A stretch of DNA of 25,217 bases from Bacteroidales bacterium UBA5342 (GTDB lineage Bacteria > Bacteroidota > Bacteroidia > Bacteroidales > UBA5342). The notes under the pieces were generated by a model. It was not told the origin of the DNA and searched no databases. It saw only the letters and a program-made list of their open reading frames with translations. The position numbers were made by a program, and so were the translations under genes. The stretch covers positions 33,492 through 58,708 of the forward strand of contig DHQI01000129.1 in assembly GCA_002408065.1 (NCBI GenBank), written 5' to 3'. Shown in pieces: positions 16,201-23,025 of the stretch; position 1 is the stretch's first letter, and the number at the start of each line of letters is the position of its first letter.

Positions 16201-17892
16201 GATATTGTAGTGGCTACTCATAGTGGAGAGGCGAATCAGGTTTTTATCAACAATGCGAATGATAATAGTTGGTTAAAACTGAAACTGACCGGTACCAATT
16301 CTAACCGACAAGCTTTGGGAGCACGTGTGAGAGCTAAAGCGAGCATTGGTGGTGTGGATAAGTGGCAGATGCGTCAGGTGCTCTCCAATACAGGTGGTGG
16401 AGCAAATGCTCAAAGTAGTTTGGTTTGTCATTTCGGCTTAGGTGATGCTACTACGGTCGATTCTATTATTATCGATTGGCCTTCGGGCTATCGTCAGGTA
16501 ATAAAGGATGTAACTAGTAATCAGAGCTTGGATATTACCGAAGATGATGGTGCTATGGTGAGCGGCCTTGTTTTCAATGATGAAAATACGAATTGTATCT
16601 ACGATGAGGGCGAAGATCTTTTAGCCCATATGCAGGTCCAGTTTGTTATTAATAATGAGTTACGTTCTTTCTATACTGATGAACATGGCAAGTATAATGC
16701 TTACTTAACTCCTGGCGATTATGTGTTAAACGTGGTGTCGGAAAACTGGGAAGCTGCTTGTGATGATTATAGCGATCAGTTAGTTGTGGTTGAGCAATTG
16801 GGTGATTCTCTGACTGATTATCATATTGGTGCAAAAGCGCTTGTTTTTCAGCCTGATCTGAGAATTGATATTACCAGTACTGCTTTCCGTCGTGGTTTTG
16901 AAAAAAGTACGTATATTTCAATTAGCAACCATGGAACTGTGCCGGCTAATAATGTGAAAATAACACTGAATAAAGATGCTTTTGTACATCCCTTAAATGC
17001 ATCAATGGCTTGGGATAGTGTTGCTGACCAGATGCTGATGTGGAATTTTGCCAGCATGAATGTAAATGAGGAGATACTTATAACCCTGCACGATTCGGTA
17101 GGCCTCGAAGCTCAAATTGCCGATGCTGTTACTTTGTTGGCTCAGATAGAATGCGATGAGGTAGATATGAACCCGGAAGATAACACAACCTTACTGACCG
17201 ATAGTGTGGTAGGTTCACTCGATCCTAACGATATACTGGTATCGCCCAACGGTAAAGTGTTGCCGGGCACTACGCTTGAGTTTACCATACGTTTTCAGAA
17301 TGTAGGTAATTATCCCGCCGATTTTGTGGTGGTAACTAACCACTTGCCTGATTATGTAGATAAAAACAGTTTCGAAGTAGTAGCTGCCAGTCATTCGTAT
17401 GCTTTATACGAAAATGAAGAAGGTATGAAAGAATGGTTTTTTGAAGATATTCAACTGGCCGATAGTGTAAGTAATGAGCCGGAAAGTCACGGATTTATAA
17501 AATATTTGGTAGATGTAAAATCCGATTTGGACCGCAATGTGACCATTAGGAATTTTGCTGATATTGTTTTCGATTATAATGAGGCCATACGCACCAATAC
17601 CACTGTAACACCTGTATTGTATTTTAGTGGCGATAGTGATAATTCCACTATGATGTTGTATCCTAACCCGGCCACTGACAGAGTGAATCTGGCGGTAGGA
17701 ACCAATCAGGACATGGTGCCAATGAGAGGTGTAGAACTTATCAATGCCTCAGGAGTGGTAATGGTTAAACAGAGTTTTAGCGATTTGCCGGAGTCGGCAG
17801 AGTTGACGCTCAATGTTTTACCCGGTATTTATTATGTCAGAGTTTTTGGCGTAGACGGAAAAGTATATACCAATTATCTTAGTGTAGAGTAG
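13249..17892 (+). CDS. Large type IX-secreted surface protein: IgGFc-binding-like, FG-GAP/VCBS repeats, ASPIC/UnbV, Por sorting tail
   Basis: A 1547-residue exported protein. Residues 1-28 form a Sec signal peptide (basic start, hydrophobic core ending LSPLFA). Residues 30-500 resemble the IgGFc-binding N-terminal domain (EIFVPPN, YSPPTSYSNRDLNVFTYED). Seven FG-GAP/VCBS units follow, each with a D-x-D-x-D/N-G-x-x-D calcium-type loop; the loops start at DNA positions 15250, 15403, 15553, 15709, 15865, 16021 and 16177, a period of 150-156 bp. An ASPIC/UnbV domain (about 1005-1100) has LGARVRA and IDWPSG. An SdrD B-like domain (about 1105-1175) and a repeat-associated domain beginning GSLDPNDILVSPNG (about 1322) come next. 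The end (about 1470-1547), LYPNPATDRVNL to GIYYVRVFG, is the type A sorting domain used by the Por secretion system. It is likely surface-attached or in the matrix. The start follows from the signal peptide; the ATG at 13195 runs into a stop. Confidence 0.93.
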   Translation: MEKKHNLIILKALLFAFVLSGALSPLFAVGEASTYFEIFVPPNNNSNGRDVCLTVTAIFDNTSFSIVDDNMDGDDDDSVSGVLQAGQSYILYIRDNGINDDAPHSGESASKQDGDYFIVESDNLVLTSQSTNSDWQHDWVPATNKSSKGKKFIIYSPPTSYSNRDLNVFTYEDSTQITVKKISWAAQNTTGYTNVDITQSEIVLQQSLNVGEDIIFNYTGGRDLLEPGETYLVESSKEITTQYGALWVNARDGGGYVPSANGSSSGELFYFTVPYQSSNEQEVRIVSWDDAVSVSLDKYVNNAWVNIETWELDALETADWVSYTGNVNAVLRIKATADKKVSVFEANWLETGAFGTSDIATMVSSRAGTTAGNQFLVYMAPPGMENNVNDPFTGEKLSQYSHLYLFSREDAVVRIVDAYTRGEKYDKTFSIEAGRYVDCRLDVEEWKNIYNGDGEPESGPERPYLLVEADVAISVFNTNFNDNWMTYFGTSQYQDFKLTSMLDSGSYSPGDTLTVSTGVTFNSSGDISSPEVEIVIQDGAEVISSVLVEQQSGQTTNASSIEKDEDNGQTKVTFTDLGDMAAEDEYVTETQLKMNTNYIDGSSITDGTVITAETIISGYVDGVYQQATSSEGITNNTANQEALLFTQLNDGSELVNDETDSWSVSVADMDNDGKEDIIFSDYEGDRKSYMYLNSDGGFVSSMEAASVAQNDAAVSAAVDFDNDGDMDLVLGTNLDREDELLQNKGRATFRQVDAPFNTKGYTHGVAFADVDNNGFVDVFISDYMPTQNNQLYMNEGGESFDKERDAALRQASYSIGAVFADYDNDGDADLFVPNDKKRPNLLYTNNGAGKLNLEDMAPFSDDAFNSTGASWGDYDNDGDLDLFVANAGNQNNNLYKNNGNQGFEKITSGQVVNDGGNSHGSVWVDLDNDGDLDLFVTNDQDEINFLYLNNGDGSFQRDDQQVLCARNGNSFATAAGDINDDGFQDIVVATHSGEANQVFINNANDNSWLKLKLTGTNSNRQALGARVRAKASIGGVDKWQMRQVLSNTGGGANAQSSLVCHFGLGDATTVDSIIIDWPSGYRQVIKDVTSNQSLDITEDDGAMVSGLVFNDENTNCIYDEGEDLLAHMQVQFVINNELRSFYTDEHGKYNAYLTPGDYVLNVVSENWEAACDDYSDQLVVVEQLGDSLTDYHIGAKALVFQPDLRIDITSTAFRRGFEKSTYISISNHGTVPANNVKITLNKDAFVHPLNASMAWDSVADQMLMWNFASMNVNEEILITLHDSVGLEAQIADAVTLLAQIECDEVDMNPEDNTTLLTDSVVGSLDPNDILVSPNGKVLPGTTLEFTIRFQNVGNYPADFVVVTNHLPDYVDKNSFEVVAASHSYALYENEEGMKEWFFEDIQLADSVSNEPESHGFIKYLVDVKSDLDRNVTIRNFADIVFDYNEAIRTNTTVTPVLYFSGDSDNSTMMLYPNPATDRVNLAVGTNQDMVPMRGVELINASGVVMVKQSFSDLPESAELTLNVLPGIYYVRVFGVDGKVYTNYLSVE

Positions 17893-17913
17893 TAGCGATT
17901 GGATGATTTGTTT

Positions 17914-17948
17914 AAGCCGGTGCATGTTCCCAAGCACCGGCTTTTTTT
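17914..17948 (+). terminator. Intrinsic terminator after the secreted-protein gene
   Basis: AAGCCGGTGC (17914-17923) pairs with GCACCGGCTT (17934-17943) around a 10-nt loop, followed by T17942-17948. The T-tract reaches the stop codon of the convergent activator gene. The left flank is poor in A, so termination should favour the plus strand. Confidence 0.9.
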
Positions 17949-19303
17949 CATTTATCCATGATTATTTCATCATTCTGAATCATACGGTAAATAGTGGATT
18001 TTCCGATATCCAGTTTACGGGCTACTAAAATAACGTCGTTGTCATATTTTTTTAGGTAAGAAGCAATAATCTGGCGGTTGTATTCTTTCAGCGTTTTTTC
18101 TTTTAGCAAGAAGTTCTGACCTCCGGTAGCTGAGCTAAAGGTGATGTCGCTATCCTCTATTGTGCTTTCGTCTGCCATGACACAAGCTAAATCGATGATG
18201 GCTTTTAGTTCGCGAATATTACCCGGAAAAGAGTAAGCCAGGAGTTTTTTCTTAGCCTCGTTCGACAAGGTCATCTTTGGCATCTTGTTCTCTTTGCAAA
18301 AAGCATCTACAAAGTGCTTTGCCAGCAGGATGATGTCCTCACTGCGGTCACGTAGCGGAGCCAGTTCTATAGGCAGTCCCAAAAGGCGGAAGTACAAATC
18401 CTCCCTGAAATTACCTTCTTTGGCCTCTTCGGCCAGGTTTTTATGTGTGGCTACTATGATGCGTGCTTTAACGGCTACACTATTGCTGCCACCCACGCGT
18501 ATTATTTCTTTTTCCTGTAAAGCCCTCAGTAGTTTAGCCTGCATGTTAATGTCCAAATCACCTATCTCGTCCAGAAACAAGGTGCCATCTTTGGCTTCTT
18601 CAAATTTACCAATGCGGCGCGAATTGGCTCCGGTAAAAGCTCCTTTTTCGTGGCCAAATAGCTCACTCTCGATAAGCTCTTTGGGAATGGCGGACATGTT
18701 AATAGCCACAAAGGGTTTCTTGCTTTTAGGGGAGCTGTAGTGGATGGCTTTCGCTACCAGTTCTTTCCCTGTGCCTGTTTCGCCGGTGATGGATACATTG
18801 ATATTGGTTTTGGTGGCTTTTTCTATGAGTTTAAACGTTTTATTGATCAGGGCACTTTTCCCGATGATGGTATTGCTAAAGGTGTATTTTTGACTGACTT
18901 CTTCTTTCAGTTGTTCCAGCTCATGCCTTACCTCCAGATTTTCACGGATGTTTTTTACTGTGTTCCAGATGCGGTTTTTAGTCTCATCATTTTTTACAAT
19001 ATAGTCGTAGGCGCCTTTTTGAAGAAGTTCTACAGCAGTCTCAATATTTTCTTGTCCCGAAATAATAACAACAGGAATGGTATTGTTTATTTCCTTGATG
19101 CGTTTTAGTATCTCCATACCAGTCATATCCGGAAGCGAATAGTCCAGTGTTATAACTGAAGGATTTCTGTGCATATTATTAAGGGCATCTTTGCCGTTAG
19201 TAAAAAGCTCTACTTCCCATTCAGGGTTCAGCGTCAGGTGGTATTTTATGATTTCACCATACCAGCTATCGTCTTCTATTACAAATATCTTAAACGTATC
19301 CAT
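17948..19303 (-). CDS. NtrC-type sigma-54-dependent response regulator (REC, AAA+, Fis-type HTH)
   Basis: A 451-residue bacterial enhancer-binding protein. The receiver (about 1-120) is intact: Glu10/Asp11/Asp12, phosphoacceptor Asp54 in ITLDYSLPDM, Ser82 and Lys104. The central AAA+ domain (about 142-375) has Walker A GETGTGKE (174-181), the sigma-54 contact loop GAFTGA (221-226), Walker B TLFLDEIGDL (241-250) and the arginine-finger region FREDLYFRL (299-307). The C-terminal Fis-type helix-turn-helix (about 405-445) contains VARKLDIGKSTIYRMI. It should therefore activate sigma-54 promoters when phosphorylated. No kinase gene is adjacent; the HPt of the hybrid kinase at 10216-12759 is the nearest plausible donor. 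It diverges from the exopolysaccharide operon, and a palindrome that could be its binding site lies 63 bp upstream of its start. Confidence 0.95.
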   Translation of the reverse strand: MDTFKIFVIEDDSWYGEIIKYHLTLNPEWEVELFTNGKDALNNMHRNPSVITLDYSLPDMTGMEILKRIKEINNTIPVVIISGQENIETAVELLQKGAYDYIVKNDETKNRIWNTVKNIRENLEVRHELEQLKEEVSQKYTFSNTIIGKSALINKTFKLIEKATKTNINVSITGETGTGKELVAKAIHYSSPKSKKPFVAINMSAIPKELIESELFGHEKGAFTGANSRRIGKFEEAKDGTLFLDEIGDLDINMQAKLLRALQEKEIIRVGGSNSVAVKARIIVATHKNLAEEAKEGNFREDLYFRLLGLPIELAPLRDRSEDIILLAKHFVDAFCKENKMPKMTLSNEAKKKLLAYSFPGNIRELKAIIDLACVMADESTIEDSDITFSSATGGQNFLLKEKTLKEYNRQIIASYLKKYDNDVILVARKLDIGKSTIYRMIQNDEIIMDK

Positions 19304-19365
19304 AAGGCTTGATTTTCAGGAGTTAAATAATGCTTTTTGTATAAACAGTTTGGATGGGGTGATTG

Positions 19366-19380
19366 TTCCCAGAATTGGAA
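19366..19380. promoter_or_regulatory. Palindromic operator candidate, copy C (divergent activator/exopolysaccharide region)
   Basis: TTCCCAGAATTGGAA differs from the palindrome TTCCCAnnnTGGGAA at one specified position. It overlaps a second perfect dyad, TTGGAA-AAAA-TTCCAA (19375-19390). The site lies between the activator gene and the exopolysaccharide operon, so it could serve both autoregulation and operon control. Confidence 0.6.
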
Positions 19381-19474
19381 AAAATTCCAAAGAATAGACG
19401 AATATGTAATTGTGGTGTATTGTATGTGTCAGAAATATAGGGAGATAAGTGGTTTTTGAAACGTGGTACAGTAA

Positions 19475-19489
19475 TGGGATAATAGAAGC
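19475..19489 (+). promoter_or_regulatory. Possible sigma-54 promoter of the exopolysaccharide operon
   Basis: TGGGATAATAGAAGC has the GG-N10-GC core (19476-19477 and 19488-19489), with transcription then starting near 19500, just before the ATG at 19514. The flanking bases match the consensus poorly, and no primary-sigma -7 box was found between 19391 and 19513. It fits the GAFTGA activator next door but may be chance. Confidence 0.3.
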
Positions 19490-19513
19490 TGAAAACAATA
19501 AAATCTCTATGTG

Positions 19514-19984
19514 ATGAAAAAACAACAAGATTTATTTATAGTAGAAGATGATCCGCTCTTCGCATCTATACTGAAGACCAATCTGACCCAAAAAACAGAT
19601 TATAAAATCCATATCTTTGAAACCGGTGAAGCGATGCTCAATGCCCTTTACATGAATCCGGCAGTGGTATTACTTGATTACTACCTGGAAGAGATGAATG
19701 GTTTGGATGTGCTGCGTCAAATCCGGGGGTTTAATCCCAATATTACGGTCATTTTTATTTCAGCTCAGGAAACGACTCAAGTAGCCGTCGATTCGCTTAA
19801 GAATGGTGCTTTAGATTACATTGTAAAAGATGAAACGTCTGTTGATAAGATTATGGTTTTGTTGGATAAGAAAAAGGCTGTTGATATGGAAGTAGAGAAA
19901 CTTCAGCGCTCCAGACGTAATACCCGATTCATCTTAGCCGGGGTTATTGTTATTGCCATTGTTACTATTTTTATTTGTTTTTAG
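19514..19984 (+). CDS. Receiver protein with C-terminal transmembrane anchor
   Basis: A 156-residue protein whose receiver domain (about 6-125) has the full active site: Glu11/Asp12/Asp13, phosphoacceptor Asp55 in VVLLDYYLEEMNG, Ser83 and Lys105. After a charged helix and a basic stretch (QRSRRNTR), the protein ends in one hydrophobic segment, about residues 138-156, which can span a membrane. The basic residues before it favour a cytoplasmic receiver that is tail-anchored in the inner membrane. There is no DNA-binding or enzymatic output. The receiver aligns without gaps to that of the divergent NtrC-type regulator (DYIVK-DET in both). I chose the ATG at 19514; a GTG at 19511 is in frame just before it. 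The export lipoprotein gene starts 1 bp after its stop codon, so it heads the exopolysaccharide operon. Confidence 0.85.
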   Translation: MKKQQDLFIVEDDPLFASILKTNLTQKTDYKIHIFETGEAMLNALYMNPAVVLLDYYLEEMNGLDVLRQIRGFNPNITVIFISAQETTQVAVDSLKNGALDYIVKDETSVDKIMVLLDKKKAVDMEVEKLQRSRRNTRFILAGVIVIAIVTIFICF

Positions 19985-19985
19985 A

Positions 19986-20723
19986 ATGAAACGTTTAATT
20001 GACATATTTTTAGCACTATTACTATTCAGCTCATGCAGTACCACTAACGTTTTTCAGAATGTTGATAGTGACCAGGGATCAGGCTTGGATACTTTAACTT
20101 TATTTACGGATACTTTCGAGTATCGTCTGGCTGTTAATGATAAGATCAGTTTGAGTGTGGATCAGCATGAGGACTTAAGTATCGGTAGTATTTTTAGTAT
20201 TTACAATTCCGACGAGGTTTATGGTAAATGGGTACTTATCGATATTAATGGTGAGGCTGTTTTTCCTAAAATAGGAAAAATAAAATTAGCAGGGCTTACC
20301 CTACGCGAGGCCGAAGACAGTATTGCTGCCTTACTGACTACTTATGTAAAAAATCCTATTGTTGTAGTGAAGGCTCTCAACTGGGAAGTTTCGGTATTGG
20401 GCGAAGTCATTGCACCAGGTTCTTATAATATTGAGAAAATGAATAATTCGGTATTGCAATACATAGCCAAGGCTGGTGGTTTTGATGCTTACGCCAATAA
20501 AAAGAAAATACAATTAGTGCGCAACTATGATGGTGTGTTAAAGGTTTATGAATTGGATTTAACGGATTATTACTCCTACAGTGCCCATCAAATCAATCTG
20601 ATGCCGGGCGATGTGATTCATGTGCCTTCCACCCGTGGTAAGAAACTGGATCAGCGCTCTTCCACATTATTACCATTTGCCAGCTTTATTTCGGCTTTAG
20701 CTATAATCCTAACCTTCCTTTAA
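19986..20723 (+). CDS. Wza-like polysaccharide export lipoprotein (Poly_export/SLBB)
   Basis: A 246-residue outer-membrane-type auxiliary protein expected to form part of the exit channel for exopolysaccharide. The N-terminus MKRLIDIFLALLLFSSC is a lipoprotein signal peptide with the lipid-bearing Cys at 17. The Poly_export domain (about 40-130) runs from YRLAVNDKISL to TYVKNPIVVVKA. An SLBB segment (about 135-215) follows, with SVLGEVIAPGSYNI, IAKAGGFDAYANKKKIQLVR and LMPGDVIHVPS. The last 20 or so residues are hydrophobic. The ATG at 19986 was chosen because it begins the signal peptide, although the frame is open further upstream. It sits 1 bp after the anchored receiver gene and 1 bp before the Wzc-like gene, which indicates tight co-expression. 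Confidence 0.92.
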   Translation: MKRLIDIFLALLLFSSCSTTNVFQNVDSDQGSGLDTLTLFTDTFEYRLAVNDKISLSVDQHEDLSIGSIFSIYNSDEVYGKWVLIDINGEAVFPKIGKIKLAGLTLREAEDSIAALLTTYVKNPIVVVKALNWEVSVLGEVIAPGSYNIEKMNNSVLQYIAKAGGFDAYANKKKIQLVRNYDGVLKVYELDLTDYYSYSAHQINLMPGDVIHVPSTRGKKLDQRSSTLLPFASFISALAIILTFL

Positions 20724-20724
20724 A

Positions 20725-23025
20725 ATGAATAATATACAAGCCATAAAAAATATGCTTTTGCCCTACTTAAAGGGAGCTCCATTTATTATTGTATTGGTAA
20801 TAATAGCTGTGACAATGACATATAGAGCGCTTAACTATGTGGTGCCTAAATATGAAAGTGCCGCTAAACTGCGCATAGAAAGTAGTGGCGACGGGGTGGT
20901 GAACTCATTGGATTTATATGATGATTTCAATGTGTTTTCGGTCGCTGGCGAGATTAAAACAGAAGTAGAGGTTCTGAAATCCGATATTTTGCTCTCTATG
21001 GTGGTGGATAAGATGGGCGAAGAGGTTCGTTATTACCGTATCGGGGATTTACGCACCTCCGAAATGTATACTGAAAGTCCTTTTTTAATTGCCGATTATA
21101 AGCTGCCGCAAAGAATGTATAATACTCCTTTATCGCTGCGTTTTACGTCCGATTCCTTATACGTTTTGAGCTTTGGTGCTGAACAATATGCCGGAAAAGC
21201 GTGTGAGACCTTACAGCTGGACGATGGTTGGTTGCATTTGCAGCTCAAAGAAGATATTATAAAACAAAAAGGGATGGAAGTGCTGCAGGGCGATTTTTAT
21301 TGTAAGGTCTTGGATCACAATACACGTGTGTCATCGCTTAAGAAAAGTTTAAGTTTTACAAATATGGACAAAGACGTACCTATTGTACGCATCTCCTGCA
21401 AAGATGAAGTCCCTGAGAGAGCCGCCAAAGCCGTTAATCTCATAGCTAAATGCTACATCGAAGATTATGTGAGCATTAAAAGTCAGGCAGCCGAAATAAC
21501 GTATAATTTTATTAGTGAACAGTTAGAGGTTGTGGCTAAGAAATTGAGTGATTCTGAGATTGCAATAGAAAATTTCAAGAAAGATTATAATGTGGTCAAT
21601 ACGCGTCAGGAAACGGAGACCGGACTACGCGAGCTGTCACAATTGCAACTTAACCTGATTGCATTACAAATAGAACGCGAAGCGATGGACAGTGTGCTCT
21701 CTAACCTGGATCATACCAATACATATAAACCTATTGTTGTCAATTTCGAGGGCTTCTCGGACCTTACATACACCGAAACAATAAAAGAAGTTAATGAGCT
21801 GTTGTCTAAGCGTAAACGTCTTTTACTGAGTTATCAGGAAAGCCACGAAGAGGTGAGACTGGTAGAGAGCCAGATTATAGATCTTAAGCAGTTTCTTAAA
21901 GAAGGTATGGAGCGATCACGCCAATCTATAAAAACTAAAATTATTAGTTTAGAGCGTGAAGTGACAATTATGGAACGTCAGTTTGATGATTTACCGGAGC
22001 GTGAAAAAAAGCTTCTTATTTTGGAACGTGATTTTTTACTGAATCAGAAGATTTATAATTTTTTATCCGAGAAACGTGTGGAATCCTCTATTGCTCAGGC
22101 TGCTACTATTGCTTTTCATCGTATTATAGAGTACGGTAGTGTCGCTGATAAGCCGGTGTCTCCCAATAAAAGTTTTTTAGCGATAGTTGCCGGTTTTCTG
22201 GTGGTTTTAGTTTCTATACTGTTGATTTATATCAAGAGTAACTTTGCCAGTCGTACACAGTCACGTACCGAGGTTGAGAAACAGTCTGCTATCCCGGTTC
22301 TGGGTATTGTACCCAAAATGAGAAAAGGAAGTGATCAGAATTTAAGACCTTTTAATGTGTTGATTACGGAGATGTTGGCGCGTGAGAAATTGGGCAAGCA
22401 TCAGATCTTGTCTGTGACATCGGCTAGCCGCAAAGAAGGTAAGAGCTTTGTGAGTCAACATTTGGCTCAAGGCTTTGCTAACCTGGGGTGGAACACTTTA
22501 TTGGTCGATTATAATCCCCATCATCCTTCCTTGTCCCAACTCTATGGCGTGGAAAATGAGCCTGGTCTTCTGTTGGCTTATGCCAATACGCAAACAATAC
22601 AAAGTGCCGTTGTAGAGTTGGAGGAGCACCTGTCTCTTTTACCCTACGGAAACGCTAAAGACACCGCTAATGTGTATTACAATCCAGAAGAATTGGCTTT
22701 AGCTATTGCTCAATTAAAATCTGATTATGACATCATCATTGTAGATACACCGGCCAATACCATAACCAACGAGGCAGTAATGCTTATTCAGGAGTCTGAT
22801 TATGCTTTGCAGGTGATCCGTTCAGGAAAAACCCATACCCATATGGTGCAGCAGGCCGATCAGCTGGCTCACACCTACGATCTTGAAAATATTAATTTGT
22901 TGATAAACTATACCCCAAAAGCTTTTAACTATAATGGGATGCTAACAGGTAGCCGTTATTCTTACAGCAATGATAAGGGCTTTGCATCGGCAGCCCGCCG
23001 CTATATTAACACCTACTTGCGATGA
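20725..23025 (+). CDS. Wzc-like polysaccharide co-polymerase / BY-type tyrosine kinase
   Basis: A 766-residue inner-membrane protein that would control chain length and export of the polysaccharide. Transmembrane helix 1 lies at about 18-37, followed by a periplasmic Wzz-type region with long coiled coils (about 225-460). The PVSP motif (477-480) precedes helix 2 (484-503). The cytoplasmic ATPase domain has a P-loop SRKEGKS ending at Lys573-Ser574, a Walker A' region LLVDYNPHHP (Asp595), and Walker B IIIVDTP (Asp674). The C-terminus carries a Tyr cluster at 736, 745, 747, 760 and 764, the usual autophosphorylation tail. Unusually, the second Asp and the Arg of Walker A' are Asn597 and His, and the first P-loop Gly is absent. 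It overlaps the flippase gene by 4 bp (ATGA). Confidence 0.93.
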   Translation: MNNIQAIKNMLLPYLKGAPFIIVLVIIAVTMTYRALNYVVPKYESAAKLRIESSGDGVVNSLDLYDDFNVFSVAGEIKTEVEVLKSDILLSMVVDKMGEEVRYYRIGDLRTSEMYTESPFLIADYKLPQRMYNTPLSLRFTSDSLYVLSFGAEQYAGKACETLQLDDGWLHLQLKEDIIKQKGMEVLQGDFYCKVLDHNTRVSSLKKSLSFTNMDKDVPIVRISCKDEVPERAAKAVNLIAKCYIEDYVSIKSQAAEITYNFISEQLEVVAKKLSDSEIAIENFKKDYNVVNTRQETETGLRELSQLQLNLIALQIEREAMDSVLSNLDHTNTYKPIVVNFEGFSDLTYTETIKEVNELLSKRKRLLLSYQESHEEVRLVESQIIDLKQFLKEGMERSRQSIKTKIISLEREVTIMERQFDDLPEREKKLLILERDFLLNQKIYNFLSEKRVESSIAQAATIAFHRIIEYGSVADKPVSPNKSFLAIVAGFLVVLVSILLIYIKSNFASRTQSRTEVEKQSAIPVLGIVPKMRKGSDQNLRPFNVLITEMLAREKLGKHQILSVTSASRKEGKSFVSQHLAQGFANLGWNTLLVDYNPHHPSLSQLYGVENEPGLLLAYANTQTIQSAVVELEEHLSLLPYGNAKDTANVYYNPEELALAIAQLKSDYDIIIVDTPANTITNEAVMLIQESDYALQVIRSGKTHTHMVQQADQLAHTYDLENINLLINYTPKAFNYNGMLTGSRYSYSNDKGFASAARRYINTYLR

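Noticed and set aside
19947..19985. Upstream in-frame start of the export lipoprotein gene
   Set aside because: It lies inside the preceding receiver gene and would place extra hydrophobic residues before the lipoprotein signal; the ATG at 19986 gives a proper signal peptide.
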